Source: an uncultured Elusimicrobia bacterium
GTDB taxonomy: Bacteria > Elusimicrobiota > Elusimicrobia > Elusimicrobiales > UBA9959
NCBI GenBank assembly: GCA_903867985.1
Contig: CAIPTO010000074.1
Span: 1-57,522 of the forward strand
Direction of reading: 5' to 3'
Length of the DNA stretch: 57,522 bases
This document shows positions 32,583-40,541 of the stretch, piece after piece; position 1 is the first letter of the stretch, and each line of letters opens with the position of its first letter. The notes under the pieces are model-generated. The model saw only the letters and a list, made by a program, of their open reading frames with translations, was not told where the DNA came from and made no database searches. The position numbers were made by a program, and so were the translations under genes.

Positions 32583-35500
32583 ATGAAACGCATATATTGT
32601 CTGGCATTATTAATGATGTTCCCGCTCGCGGCCGATCTTTCGGCAGGGTTTCGCACTGGCATAGTAAAAGCCGTGAAAGGCAAAGTGGTAACTCTGGACA
32701 AAAAAGTCACGGAATATAAGAGCGCTTCAGAAACCGCGATAGTCGCGCTCGCAGCCGCCTTCAACTTCTCTCCCGGTTCTCCAACGGCCGGCCAGACAGT
32801 AACATTTACTGACGCTTCTTCCGGCAGCCCCGCTTCCTGGACTTGGACCTTCGGGGACGAAACCACAAGCGCCGCCCGCAACCCGACCCACGCCTATAGC
32901 GCGGCCGGGACTTACATTGTGACGCTTACGGTCTCCGGTACAGCGGGTTCAAGCGCCGTCAGCCATACTGTTACCGTAACGGCGGGGGTGACCGCACCGG
33001 TCGCGGCTTTCAGCTTTTCTCCGTCTTCGCCCTCCTCCGGCCAGACGGTAACTTTTACAGACGCCACAACAAACACTCCCACTTCCAGGTCCTGGACCTT
33101 CGGGGACGGAGAAACCAGCACCGCCCAGAACCCGACACACGCCTACAGCGCGGCCGGGACTTACACTGTGACGCTCACGGCTTCCAATACCGCTGGCTCC
33201 AACTCCGTCAGCCATACCGTTACCGTAAGCCAGGGTTCTTTCTCGCTTACGAGCAGCGCATTCGCCGACGGCGGAACCCTGCCTTACGAATACGCCTGCG
33301 ACGGGGGCGGCGCCTCGCCCGCCCTGTCCTGGTCTAATAAGCCCTCCGGCACCCAGGAATTCGCGCTGACAATAAAGACCCCGACCCCGGACGGGCAAAA
33401 ATGGAACTGGGTGATGTACAGCATACCCGAAGCGACTACCGGACTGGCGAAGAATACTTCGGGGGTAGGCGTTACGGGGCACGGCAGCGACCTGTCAGCC
33501 CTGGTCTATAACCCGCCCTGCTCGCTGGGACCCGGGCCCAGGACTTATACCCTGACCTTGTACGCGCTGTCGGCGTCGCCGACATTACCATCCGCCGACC
33601 AGGTCACGGGCGATGTGCTTACTGCCGCCATTGCGTCCATGGTCATCAGTTCAACGTCAGTTACCATGATTTACGCCCGCCCCGCTCCGACGGCCGCTTT
33701 CACCTTCTCGCCGTCCGCCCCGTCTACGGGCACTATGGTCTCTTTCGTGGATGCCTCCACTCTCACGCCAACCGGCTGGTACTGGAACTTCGGCGACGGG
33801 GGGATAAGCATTTTGGAGAACTCCACGCATTCCTACGCCACCGCTGGCGCTTACACCGTTTCACTTACTGCTTCCAATCCGTTCGGCTCCTCCAGTTCCA
33901 GCCAGACCGTGACGGTAAGCGGGGTCGGGATACGGCCTGCAGCCGCCTTCAGTTTCTATCCGAGCAGCCCTACTACCTATAACACGATAAGTTTCACCGA
34001 CGCCTCTACGAATTCGCCCGCGTCCTGGTCCTGGAATTTCGGGGACGGGACCACCAGCACGGCCGAGTACCCGACGCACGCTTACAGCTCCGCGGGCAGC
34101 TACACCGTAACGTTGACGGCCGCCAATTCCGGCGGCTCGGCCACACTGACACATGCCATGACCGTTACCGTGCCGGCCTATAATATATCGCAGGGCATTT
34201 CCGACCAAGCCCAGGGCACCACCCTGGCCTTCGACGCCCTCGGCCTGATGAACGCCAACCTGGGCTCGCAGTCGTACTTCCCGCCGGGCAAGGTGGCCGA
34301 TTACACCGGCTTCCAGTTCCTGCGCGACAGCGACCCCAGCAATATGGGCCACAACCCGGATTTTACTGGCCTGACCTCCAACAGCGTCATCCGGATACTT
34401 ACCGACAGCCAGCTGGCGGCTCTGGCGGCCCTGGCTGTCAGTCAGGCGGACCTGGTCAACGATTACGGATACCACCGTTTCAGACTGATAAAGGCCTTCC
34501 GGCGCCTGATGGACGGGAACATCCCTGACGGCGCCGCCGGCCTGAGCATGAGCGCGGTGACGGCCGTGTCGCAGGAACTCTACCTCATGGACGGCCAAAT
34601 CGCCTTTGACCGGGCCCTGCTCTACGCCAACGTCTACAAGTCTATGACGCGCGCCCAACTGGCTGAGCTGGACGCCATGAAAGGGGTGGGCGCTTCCTCC
34701 TGGACCGTAACCGACGCCAATTATATGAAGGCCCGGGTAGAGACCGCGCTGGGAACATATAAGTCCAATACGACGATGAATACCCTGGTGATGACCTACG
34801 CCGGCGACCTCTTCAGCTGGTATTCCGGCACGGTGGAGGCGGACGTATATTTCTGCCCGGAGCGGCAGGGAACCTATTACGGCGGGTTCTACATCAAGGA
34901 TGCGCCGGCCATGAACGCGCCGCATGGCGTCAGCTATACCATAGACTCGGCTCTGACCGGGAACGCCGGGTCCGCCCTGCTCGACAGTTCGCTGGGCTAT
35001 GTCGTGTCCACGCAGGCCGCTGTCATGACGAACCTCATCGACGTCCAGAGGAGCAATATGGCGGGTATAGTCGCGGTGCGCACGCAGATAGCGGCACTGT
35101 TGCGCACCCTGCTCGTCTCAACCTCCTCCAGCGACGCCGTAAGGGCGCAGGTGCTGGCGCTGTCCTCGGCCACCTACGGCACGCTGGACGGCCGGAACAA
35201 CTATTATTACGCCACTACCTTCAAGCAGGTCGCCGACACCCTGAGCGTCAGCCAGCGGACCAAACTGAAGACGGATTTTTGGGACGGACTGCTTGTAGGC
35301 ACCTATTCCAACGGGGACCCTTACGATTACGCGATCTGCAAATCCACCTATCTCTATTCCGACACCACCACCGACCCTGCCGTCCTAGCCCAGATAACGA
35401 CGTATATAAATGATACCGACTACCTGTTCGCCACCGATGTCCCCACGGCGGAATTCTCCTTCTCGCCGGCCCTGCCGACTGTCGGTCAGACGATAACTTT

Positions 35501-36125
35501 CACTGACTCCTCCGAAGGCCCACCGACCTCATGGTCGTGGACTTTCGGGGACGGCGGTACCAGCGCATCGCATAACCCGACGCATTCTTACGCCTCGTCC
35601 GGAACATACACTGTATCACTGACAGCCACTAATTCCGCCGGCTCCAGCAGCGCAAGTCATGCGGTGACGGTCAGCCAGGGGATATTTACCCTGACGAGCG
35701 GCGCGGGCACCACCGGCGGGGCGATGGCGCTGACCTATACCTGTTTCGGCTCCAGTTCATCTCCCGCCATGGCCTGGACCAACGCGCCCTCAGGGACGCA
35801 GCAGTTCGCGCTGACCATGTCTGAACTAACTCCGGAGGGCGAGACAAAGTATAACTGGGTCCTGTACGGAATACCCAGCCGCAGTTCCGGATTTATCAGT
35901 AATAGCACAGGCGGCGGGACCCTGGGAATCAGCGACGGGCCGTTGGGGGCGGCCTACAACCCGCCCTGCGGCGGCAACAGGGTTTATACATACAGGCTCT
36001 ACGCAGTGTCCGCAGCGCCATCACTCTCATCCCCGGTGACAGGTTCAGTTCTTACGGCCGCGCTCAGCGGCATCACAATAAGTTCGGCGACCATGACGCT
36101 GACCCATGCTACACCTACGCCGTGA
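32583..36125 (+). CDS. Large secreted PKD/PEBP protein with a novel LTxxQ/YFCPE domain
   Basis: 1180 residues from the ATG at 32583; the frame upstream is out of register with the barrel gene and rejected. Signal peptide about 1-21. Domain order by residue: PKD 57-132, PKD 139-216, PEBP (YbhB-like) 218-366, PKD 371-446, PKD 452-529, a 420-residue helical domain 532-949, PKD 956-1029, PEBP 1032-1176. PKD units show W-x-W-x-F-G-D and H-x-Y-x-x-x-G-x-Y-x-V. PEBP units show the P-x-x-x-W plus Y-N-P-P-C and Y-x-L-Y-A-x-S signatures. The helical domain matches the product of 36899-38587: P-P-G-K-V, R-D-x-D, G-T-V-E-A-D-V-Y-F-C-P-E-R. It contains LTxxQ-type motifs (I-L-T-D-S-Q, S-M-T-R-A-Q, T-L-S-V-S-Q). 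Extracellular; role unknown. Confidence 0.85.
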   Translation: MKRIYCLALLMMFPLAADLSAGFRTGIVKAVKGKVVTLDKKVTEYKSASETAIVALAAAFNFSPGSPTAGQTVTFTDASSGSPASWTWTFGDETTSAARNPTHAYSAAGTYIVTLTVSGTAGSSAVSHTVTVTAGVTAPVAAFSFSPSSPSSGQTVTFTDATTNTPTSRSWTFGDGETSTAQNPTHAYSAAGTYTVTLTASNTAGSNSVSHTVTVSQGSFSLTSSAFADGGTLPYEYACDGGGASPALSWSNKPSGTQEFALTIKTPTPDGQKWNWVMYSIPEATTGLAKNTSGVGVTGHGSDLSALVYNPPCSLGPGPRTYTLTLYALSASPTLPSADQVTGDVLTAAIASMVISSTSVTMIYARPAPTAAFTFSPSAPSTGTMVSFVDASTLTPTGWYWNFGDGGISILENSTHSYATAGAYTVSLTASNPFGSSSSSQTVTVSGVGIRPAAAFSFYPSSPTTYNTISFTDASTNSPASWSWNFGDGTTSTAEYPTHAYSSAGSYTVTLTAANSGGSATLTHAMTVTVPAYNISQGISDQAQGTTLAFDALGLMNANLGSQSYFPPGKVADYTGFQFLRDSDPSNMGHNPDFTGLTSNSVIRILTDSQLAALAALAVSQADLVNDYGYHRFRLIKAFRRLMDGNIPDGAAGLSMSAVTAVSQELYLMDGQIAFDRALLYANVYKSMTRAQLAELDAMKGVGASSWTVTDANYMKARVETALGTYKSNTTMNTLVMTYAGDLFSWYSGTVEADVYFCPERQGTYYGGFYIKDAPAMNAPHGVSYTIDSALTGNAGSALLDSSLGYVVSTQAAVMTNLIDVQRSNMAGIVAVRTQIAALLRTLLVSTSSSDAVRAQVLALSSATYGTLDGRNNYYYATTFKQVADTLSVSQRTKLKTDFWDGLLVGTYSNGDPYDYAICKSTYLYSDTTTDPAVLAQITTYINDTDYLFATDVPTAEFSFSPALPTVGQTITFTDSSEGPPTSWSWTFGDGGTSASHNPTHSYASSGTYTVSLTATNSAGSSSASHAVTVSQGIFTLTSGAGTTGGAMALTYTCFGSSSSPAMAWTNAPSGTQQFALTMSELTPEGETKYNWVLYGIPSRSSGFISNSTGGGTLGISDGPLGAAYNPPCGGNRVYTYRLYAVSAAPSLSSPVTGSVLTAALSGITISSATMTLTHATPTP

Positions 36126-36150
36126 AGAAAAGTCGGCACGGCTGACAGGG

Positions 36151-36179
36151 TGGACTTTTTTCGGGTATAGCGGTTTAAT
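36151..36179 (+). promoter_or_regulatory. ECF promoter 3: TGGACTTTTTT - CGGTTTAAT
   Basis: -35 TGGACTTTTTT (36151-36161) and -10 CGGTTTAAT (36171-36179), GAC to GGTT 19 nt. Drives the single PEBP gene; AGGAGGG follows in the leader. Confidence 0.8.
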
Positions 36180-36193
36180 CTTTAGGAGGGATT

Positions 36194-36817
36194 ATGAAAC
36201 GGCTTACAATTTTAGCGCTTGGCTGGATGCTGGTCCTCTCACTTCAGGGTGGCGCCGCTCTGGCGCAGTCTGAGAAAGGCGCGGAGAAAAAAAGTTCCGC
36301 GCCCGATTTTGTCCTTAAGAGCCCCGCAGTCGAGAACGATGGGCAATTGCCGGTGGATTACACGGGAGACGGAACCAGTTCAACGCTGCCTCTGGAATGG
36401 AGCGGCGCCCCAGCGGGGACCAAAAGCTTCGCGCTGATCATGCACCACATCGCGCCGGACAAGACCAAGTGGTATTGGATCATCTACGATATACCGCCTG
36501 GGGTCAAAAATCTCCCTAAGAACGTCAAAGGCGTAGGCATTATGGGTAACAACAGCGTGAACGGCCGCATGGGGTACGCCCCGCCGCATTCAAAAGGCCC
36601 GGGGCCCAAAACATACATCTTAACCCTCTACGCCCTGTCCGCGCCGCCGAAGATAAAAGTTAAGCCCGCCGAAGTGAACCGTGAAGTCCTGCTCTCGGCC
36701 ATGAAGAGACTCATTCTCGGCACAGCCAGATTAAGCGTGGTGTATACCCGATTCCCGGCACCGGACGGCGGCACGGAAGGGGAACCGCCTGCTCCTCCTC
36801 AGGGGGAGGAGCGATAA
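36194..36817 (+). CDS. Secreted PEBP-family (YbhB/YbcL-like) protein
   Basis: 207 residues. Signal peptide 1-24 (ending A-L-A-Q), then one PEBP domain (about 38-190) with V-E-N-D-G-Q-L-P, L-P-L-E-W-S-G-A-P-A-G-T-K-S-F-A-L, W-Y-W-I-I-Y-D-I-P and Y-A-P-P-H-S-K-G-P-G-P-K-T-Y. PEBP proteins bind anionic ligands such as phospholipid head groups or phosphorylated peptides; the bacterial members are mostly uncharacterised. It is a stand-alone copy of the domain that occurs twice in the preceding gene. A Pro/Glu-rich tail ends the protein. AGGAGGG supports the start. Own ECF promoter 68 bp after the preceding gene. Confidence 0.88.
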   Translation: MKRLTILALGWMLVLSLQGGAALAQSEKGAEKKSSAPDFVLKSPAVENDGQLPVDYTGDGTSSTLPLEWSGAPAGTKSFALIMHHIAPDKTKWYWIIYDIPPGVKNLPKNVKGVGIMGNNSVNGRMGYAPPHSKGPGPKTYILTLYALSAPPKIKVKPAEVNREVLLSAMKRLILGTARLSVVYTRFPAPDGGTEGEPPAPPQGEER

Positions 36818-36840
36818 TGTCGCAGTTTAGTAACGATTAC

Positions 36841-36868
36841 GGAACTTTTTACGCGTTTTACGGTTTAA
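36841..36868 (+). promoter_or_regulatory. ECF promoter 4: GGAACTTTTT - CGGTTTAA
   Basis: -35 GGAACTTTTT (36841-36850) and -10 CGGTTTAA (36861-36868), AAC to GGTT 19 nt. Drives the 562-residue protein and the metallophosphoesterase behind it. Confidence 0.8.
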
Positions 36869-36898
36869 TTGAATGGACATCATCAGACCGGAGGAAAT

Positions 36899-38587
36899 AT
36901 GAAATTTAAAATTATTACTGTCATTGTAGCACTGGCTATATGCGAAGCGTTCCAGTACGCGCGGGCGCAGGATGATAACGGCGGGCCGGGGCCTGACCGG
37001 GAACAGGCGCAATTGCAGGAGGATGGCGGCGGACAAGCACAAGATCAGAGCGAGAATAGCGGCCAGCAGCAAAGGCAGTCCCGAAAACAAGGGCGGGGCG
37101 GGAACAGGCAGTCCCGCGGCGGAGAATCTGAAACAGTTACCGACGAGCAGAAAGCCGGCGCGACGGAGATAGTGGCTAATTACGACGCTTCCAACCTGAC
37201 GGCCGCTGACGCCAAGGCTATACATAAAGCGCTGCGCGATATCGGCGTACGCGGCGGCCCCGCGGAGGACAACCTGCTGAGTTCTGTCGGCTTCAACCCG
37301 GAGATGCTTAAGAAGCTGGATCCTCCTCCCGGCGGGAATAGCGGCGGAGACCGCGGACAGGGTATGGGCCAGCGTAACGCCAAGAGCGGCGGAAAAGGCG
37401 GAGGCAAGGGCGGCGGCAGCCAGTATAACCTTGAGCAGGCCGTGTCGGACAACGCCCAATTGACCACCATCGCCTTTAACGGCCTGGCTTTTCTCACCGG
37501 AGATTACGGCGCGGCCACTTTCATCCCGCCGGGCAAGGTCTGCGATTTCTTCGGCTTCCAGTATATGCGCGATATAGACGCCGCGAAGAAAGGCCACAAC
37601 CCCATCTTCCTCAGCCGCGTGGCCGGCAACGTGGCGCATAACCTTACGGCTGAACAGAAACAAATGTTCATCGACCTGGCGGAGGAACAGCAGCCGCAGC
37701 TGGTCGCGCTGGCCAAACTGCGCCTGCCGGTCATAAAGGCTTTTCACATGCAGAGGGACAGCCAGATACCAGCCGGCAGCGCCGGCCTGAAAAAGGCGGC
37801 CGTGATGCAGAGTGTCGGAAGGATCTTCGAGGTTGACGCCGAGCTCAGCCGCCGCCGCGCCGAAGTGATGGCCAAGGTATGGCTGTCGCTCAGTGCCGGG
37901 CAGAAGGCCTACTTCGCGAAGATGAAGTTCGGCGACTTCGCCACTTGGCCGGAGATGGACGAGACTGAGGCGAAAGAGGCGGGCCGGGGCAGGCCCAAGA
38001 TGTTCAACGTGGCCTACATGACATACCTGAGCGAGTTCTTCAGCTGGACGGCGGGCACTGTGGAGGCTGATGTTTATTTCTGCCCCGAGCGCCACGGCAC
38101 TTACTTCGGCGGATTCTATATGAAGGATATGCCCGCCATGGGCAAGAAGAGCTTCGACATCAGCACCTCCGTCACCGGCGACAGCGGCAAGGCCTTCCTG
38201 AGCGAAGTTCTCACGCCCGCGCAGCGAAAACATATCGACGCGATCACGGAACTTCAGCGTCCGGCCATGGCTAAAATAATAGCGGTGCGCCGGGCGATAT
38301 CCGTAGAGCTGCGGAAATATCTAAAAGGTCAGACGCCGGATAAGGCGAAGATCCTCGCGCTGGGCCGCCAGTACGGCGCGCTGGACGGCGAAGTGTCGTG
38401 GTATTACACCATCGCTTTCGCCAAAGTGAACAATACGCTCACGGAAGAGCAGCGCGCCGCGTTGATAAAGCTGCGTAATCTGGACGGCTACACCAGCGCC
38501 CCTTACTACATCTATTCCGACGGCGCCAAGTCCGAGCCGCAGCTGGGCGATATGAATTCGTTCTTCTTCGCGCCGAAGCAGCAGTAG
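36899..38587 (+). CDS. Secreted LTxxQ/YFCPE-domain protein (undescribed family)
   Basis: 562 residues from the ATG at 36899, supported by GGAGG 6 nt upstream. Signal peptide 1-22 (ending Y-A-R-A-Q). Residues about 25-80 are Gln/Gly/Arg-rich and low in complexity; a small helical region (about 80-145) and a G-G-K-G-G-G-K-G-G-G linker (about 160-175) follow. From about 178 to 550 it is homologous to residues 532-949 of the upstream PKD/PEBP protein, sharing I-P-P-G-K-V, G-H-N-P, F-S-W-x-A/S-G-T-V-E-A-D-V-Y-F-C-P-E-R and F-Y-M-K-D-M-P-A-M. Four LTxxQ-type motifs (N-L-T-A-E-Q, S-L-S-A-G-Q, V-L-T-P-A-Q, T-L-T-E-E-Q) suggest tandem Spy/CpxP-like helical units. One conserved Cys. Function unknown; probably periplasmic or extracellular. 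Confidence 0.8.
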   Translation: MKFKIITVIVALAICEAFQYARAQDDNGGPGPDREQAQLQEDGGGQAQDQSENSGQQQRQSRKQGRGGNRQSRGGESETVTDEQKAGATEIVANYDASNLTAADAKAIHKALRDIGVRGGPAEDNLLSSVGFNPEMLKKLDPPPGGNSGGDRGQGMGQRNAKSGGKGGGKGGGSQYNLEQAVSDNAQLTTIAFNGLAFLTGDYGAATFIPPGKVCDFFGFQYMRDIDAAKKGHNPIFLSRVAGNVAHNLTAEQKQMFIDLAEEQQPQLVALAKLRLPVIKAFHMQRDSQIPAGSAGLKKAAVMQSVGRIFEVDAELSRRRAEVMAKVWLSLSAGQKAYFAKMKFGDFATWPEMDETEAKEAGRGRPKMFNVAYMTYLSEFFSWTAGTVEADVYFCPERHGTYFGGFYMKDMPAMGKKSFDISTSVTGDSGKAFLSEVLTPAQRKHIDAITELQRPAMAKIIAVRRAISVELRKYLKGQTPDKAKILALGRQYGALDGEVSWYYTIAFAKVNNTLTEEQRAALIKLRNLDGYTSAPYYIYSDGAKSEPQLGDMNSFFFAPKQQ

Positions 38588-38608
38588 CGGACAAAAAGAG
38601 GGAATAGC

Positions 38609-40114
38609 ATGAGCTGCAGATATCGTTTAATATTATCCTCCGTTGTACTGCTTTTAATCGTTACCTTTACATACGCTGCCGGTCCCGGGCGCGGCAGCGT
38701 AGGGCGGGGCGGGCGCGACAGGCAGGGCGAGGGAAAGGGCGGGCGGCGGGACCAGAAAGGGCCGGGCTCCTCCGTTTTTCTCACCGAAGTCCCGGCGCAG
38801 CCCGGCAGCGTGGTGCTTGGCCGGCCCGAGGCGGCCTCCGTCACGCTGAGCCTGTTGTGGCAGGCCGGCGCTGATACCGTGCTGGTCTGGGCTAAAGATT
38901 CGGAGAAACTGCCGCAGGAAGGCCGCAGGATTACATTAGAGGCTGGCGAACCGAAACTGGCTGTTATAAACGGGCTCTCTCCGGACACCAGATATACTTA
39001 CGCGCTGCTCGACGCGGCCACGAAAAAACGGCTGCTCCCCGCCGGCGGTCCCGGCTCTTTTCATACCGCCCGCGCCAAAGGGAGCGCGTTCACCTTTACT
39101 GTCCAGGCCGATTCACATCTCGACGGCGGCTGCTCACCGGAAATATACCGCCGCGAGCTGGCTAACGCCCTGGCCGAAGGACCTGACTTCCATATAGATC
39201 TTGGCGACACCTTCATGACGGAAAAGCACGTCTCGCGCGATTCCGCGTCGAAGCAGTACGCCGCCCAGCGCTACTATTTCGGGCTTATCGGACAATCGGT
39301 CCCGATTTTTCTGGTCTTGGGCAACCACGACGGAGAGAACCTGGACCGCAGAGGAAAAACACAGGCGGACGGCCTGGCTGTCTGGTCGCACAATATGCGC
39401 ACGCGTTATTTCGCTAACCCGGTCCCGGACGGGTTCTACTCCGGCAACGGGGCGCGCCACCCGCTGGCCGGGATGCTTGAGAATTATTACGCCTGGGAGT
39501 GGGGGGACGCGCTGTTTGTGGCGCTGGACCCGTATTGGACCTCCATGCCGACGCGCGGCGGCAGCGAGCCCTGGAACATGACGCTCGGGAAAGCCCAGTA
39601 TGACTGGCTGGCGAAAACCCTGCGCGGCTCAAAGGCGAAGTTTAAATTTGTGTTCATCCACCAACTGGTCGGCGGCACCGGCACAGGCGGACGGGGAGGC
39701 TCGGAAGCGGCCGCGCTCTACGAGTGGGGCGGGCAAGAGACGGATGGGGCTTACACATTCGCTGAGAATCGTCCTGGCTGGGGGAAACCGATACATCAAC
39801 TGCTCACGGAAACTGGGGTTAACATTGTTTTCCACGGCCACGACCATTTCTTCGCACGCCAGGAATTAGACGGGGTAATCTACCAGCTTGTGCCGCAGCC
39901 GTCGCACAGGAATTCCAGCAGACATCAGGCGGAGGATTATGGTTACGCGGTAGGTGAGTTTCTGCCTAGTTCCGGCCACCTCCGCGTGCGCGTCAGTTCA
40001 AAACAGGCCGCGGTCGACTACATCCGCGCAGCCGACCTAAATATGGAAAACGAGGGGGCAACTGACGGCGGCAGCGCGTATTCCTACGTCTGTGATCCTC
40101 GTTCAAAAAAATAA
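38609..40114 (+). CDS. Secreted calcineurin-like metallophosphoesterase with N-terminal FN3-like domain
   Basis: 501 residues. Signal peptide 1-24 (ending T-Y-A-A), then a Gly/Arg-rich stretch (G-R-G-S-V-G-R-G-G-R), a purple-acid-phosphatase-type FN3 domain (about 60-145) and the catalytic domain (about 150-470). Metal motifs: Q-A-D-S-H (about 168-172), L-G-D-T-F (about 198), L-G-N-H-D-G (about 237-242), F-I-H-Q (about 351) and F-H-G-H-D-H (about 411-416). The first block has Ser where D-x-H is usual (D-S-H is intact), so activity is likely. Hydrolyses phosphoesters outside the cytoplasm. Co-transcribed with the gene 21 bp upstream, so under ECF promoter 4. Confidence 0.88.
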   Translation: MSCRYRLILSSVVLLLIVTFTYAAGPGRGSVGRGGRDRQGEGKGGRRDQKGPGSSVFLTEVPAQPGSVVLGRPEAASVTLSLLWQAGADTVLVWAKDSEKLPQEGRRITLEAGEPKLAVINGLSPDTRYTYALLDAATKKRLLPAGGPGSFHTARAKGSAFTFTVQADSHLDGGCSPEIYRRELANALAEGPDFHIDLGDTFMTEKHVSRDSASKQYAAQRYYFGLIGQSVPIFLVLGNHDGENLDRRGKTQADGLAVWSHNMRTRYFANPVPDGFYSGNGARHPLAGMLENYYAWEWGDALFVALDPYWTSMPTRGGSEPWNMTLGKAQYDWLAKTLRGSKAKFKFVFIHQLVGGTGTGGRGGSEAAALYEWGGQETDGAYTFAENRPGWGKPIHQLLTETGVNIVFHGHDHFFARQELDGVIYQLVPQPSHRNSSRHQAEDYGYAVGEFLPSSGHLRVRVSSKQAAVDYIRAADLNMENEGATDGGSAYSYVCDPRSKK

Positions 40115-40159
40115 TCCATTATCTCCGCCGCATTTAGTCCAGCAGGTAGCTGTCCGGTC

Positions 40160-40207
40160 GATGATCGCTTCACACTCTCCACTGACCACTAATCACTATT
40201 CACTGTG
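40160..40207. repeat. Degenerate CACTA/ACCACTAA repeats
   Basis: CACTCTCCACTGACCACTAATCACTATTCACTG: six to seven CACT-type units. Shares ACCACTAA and TATTCACT with the tract at 18725-18802, so this family recurs at least twice. It ends 10 nt before the ars promoter. Confidence 0.7.
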
Positions 40208-40216
40208 TTTTAATGA

Positions 40217-40252
40217 TTGACATCTATTTGGCTATTTGGCAAAATAGATGAC
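40217..40252 (+). promoter_or_regulatory. ars promoter with overlapping ArsR-type operator
   Basis: TTGACA (40217-40222) is a consensus -35; the -10 is CAAAAT (40240-40245, 17-bp spacer) or AAAATA. ATCTATTT (40222-40229) and AAATAGAT (40242-40249) form an 8-bp inverted repeat with a 12-bp centre between and over the promoter elements; CTATTTGG is also directly repeated in the centre. This placement allows ArsR to block polymerase binding. Transcription would start at about the ATG (40253), with no Shine-Dalgarno. Confidence 0.65.
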
Positions 40253-40540
40253 ATGAAAGCCAAAACAAAAAACGATTACGCCGCCCAGGCCGCCGTCATA
40301 AAGGCTATGGCGCATCCCACCCGCCTTCTGATACTCAATTCCCTTAAAAAGAAGGAAACCTGCGTCTGCGAGCTGCGCGATATGGTAGGCGACGACATCT
40401 CAACCGTGTCAAAACATCTGCTGGTGCTTAAAAAAGCCGGACTGGTGGCCGCGCGCCGCGAGGGTAACTGGCTGCACTACCGCCTGGCCTGCCCCTGCGT
40501 ACTGGATTTCGCTGCCTGCGTAGCCGGGCTAAAGAGGTAA
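40253..40540 (+). CDS. arsR: ArsR-family arsenic-responsive repressor
   Basis: 95 residues from the ATG at 40253; the TTG at 40217 is inside the -35 and is rejected. Winged-helix HTH with A-M-A-H-P-T-R-L-L-I-L-N-S-L (about 16-29), the C-V-C metal site in E-T-C-V-C-E-L (about 36-42) and recognition helix S-T-V-S-K-H-L-L-V-L-K-K-A-G-L. Extra Cys residues sit in A-C-P-C-V and A-A-C-V near the C-terminus. Represses the ars operon until As(III) binds. It heads nine tightly packed genes and binds the inverted repeat at 40222-40249 by inference. Confidence 0.93.
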   Translation: MKAKTKNDYAAQAAVIKAMAHPTRLLILNSLKKKETCVCELRDMVGDDISTVSKHLLVLKKAGLVAARREGNWLHYRLACPCVLDFAACVAGLKR

Positions 40541-40541
40541 T

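Noticed and set aside
33861-34925. Long - strand frame (354 codons) opposite the PKD/PEBP gene
   Set aside because: Shadow of GC-rich codons; the + strand frame has a signal peptide and clear domains, and the - strand product is Arg/Gly/His-rich with no motif.
36827-38233. 468-codon - strand frame opposite the LTxxQ protein gene
   Set aside because: Antisense shadow; no Shine-Dalgarno or domain, while the + strand frame is homologous to a neighbouring protein.
40217-40252. Upstream TTG start for ArsR
   Set aside because: The TTG lies within the -35 TTGACA and operator; the ATG at 40253 gives a normal ArsR N-terminus.
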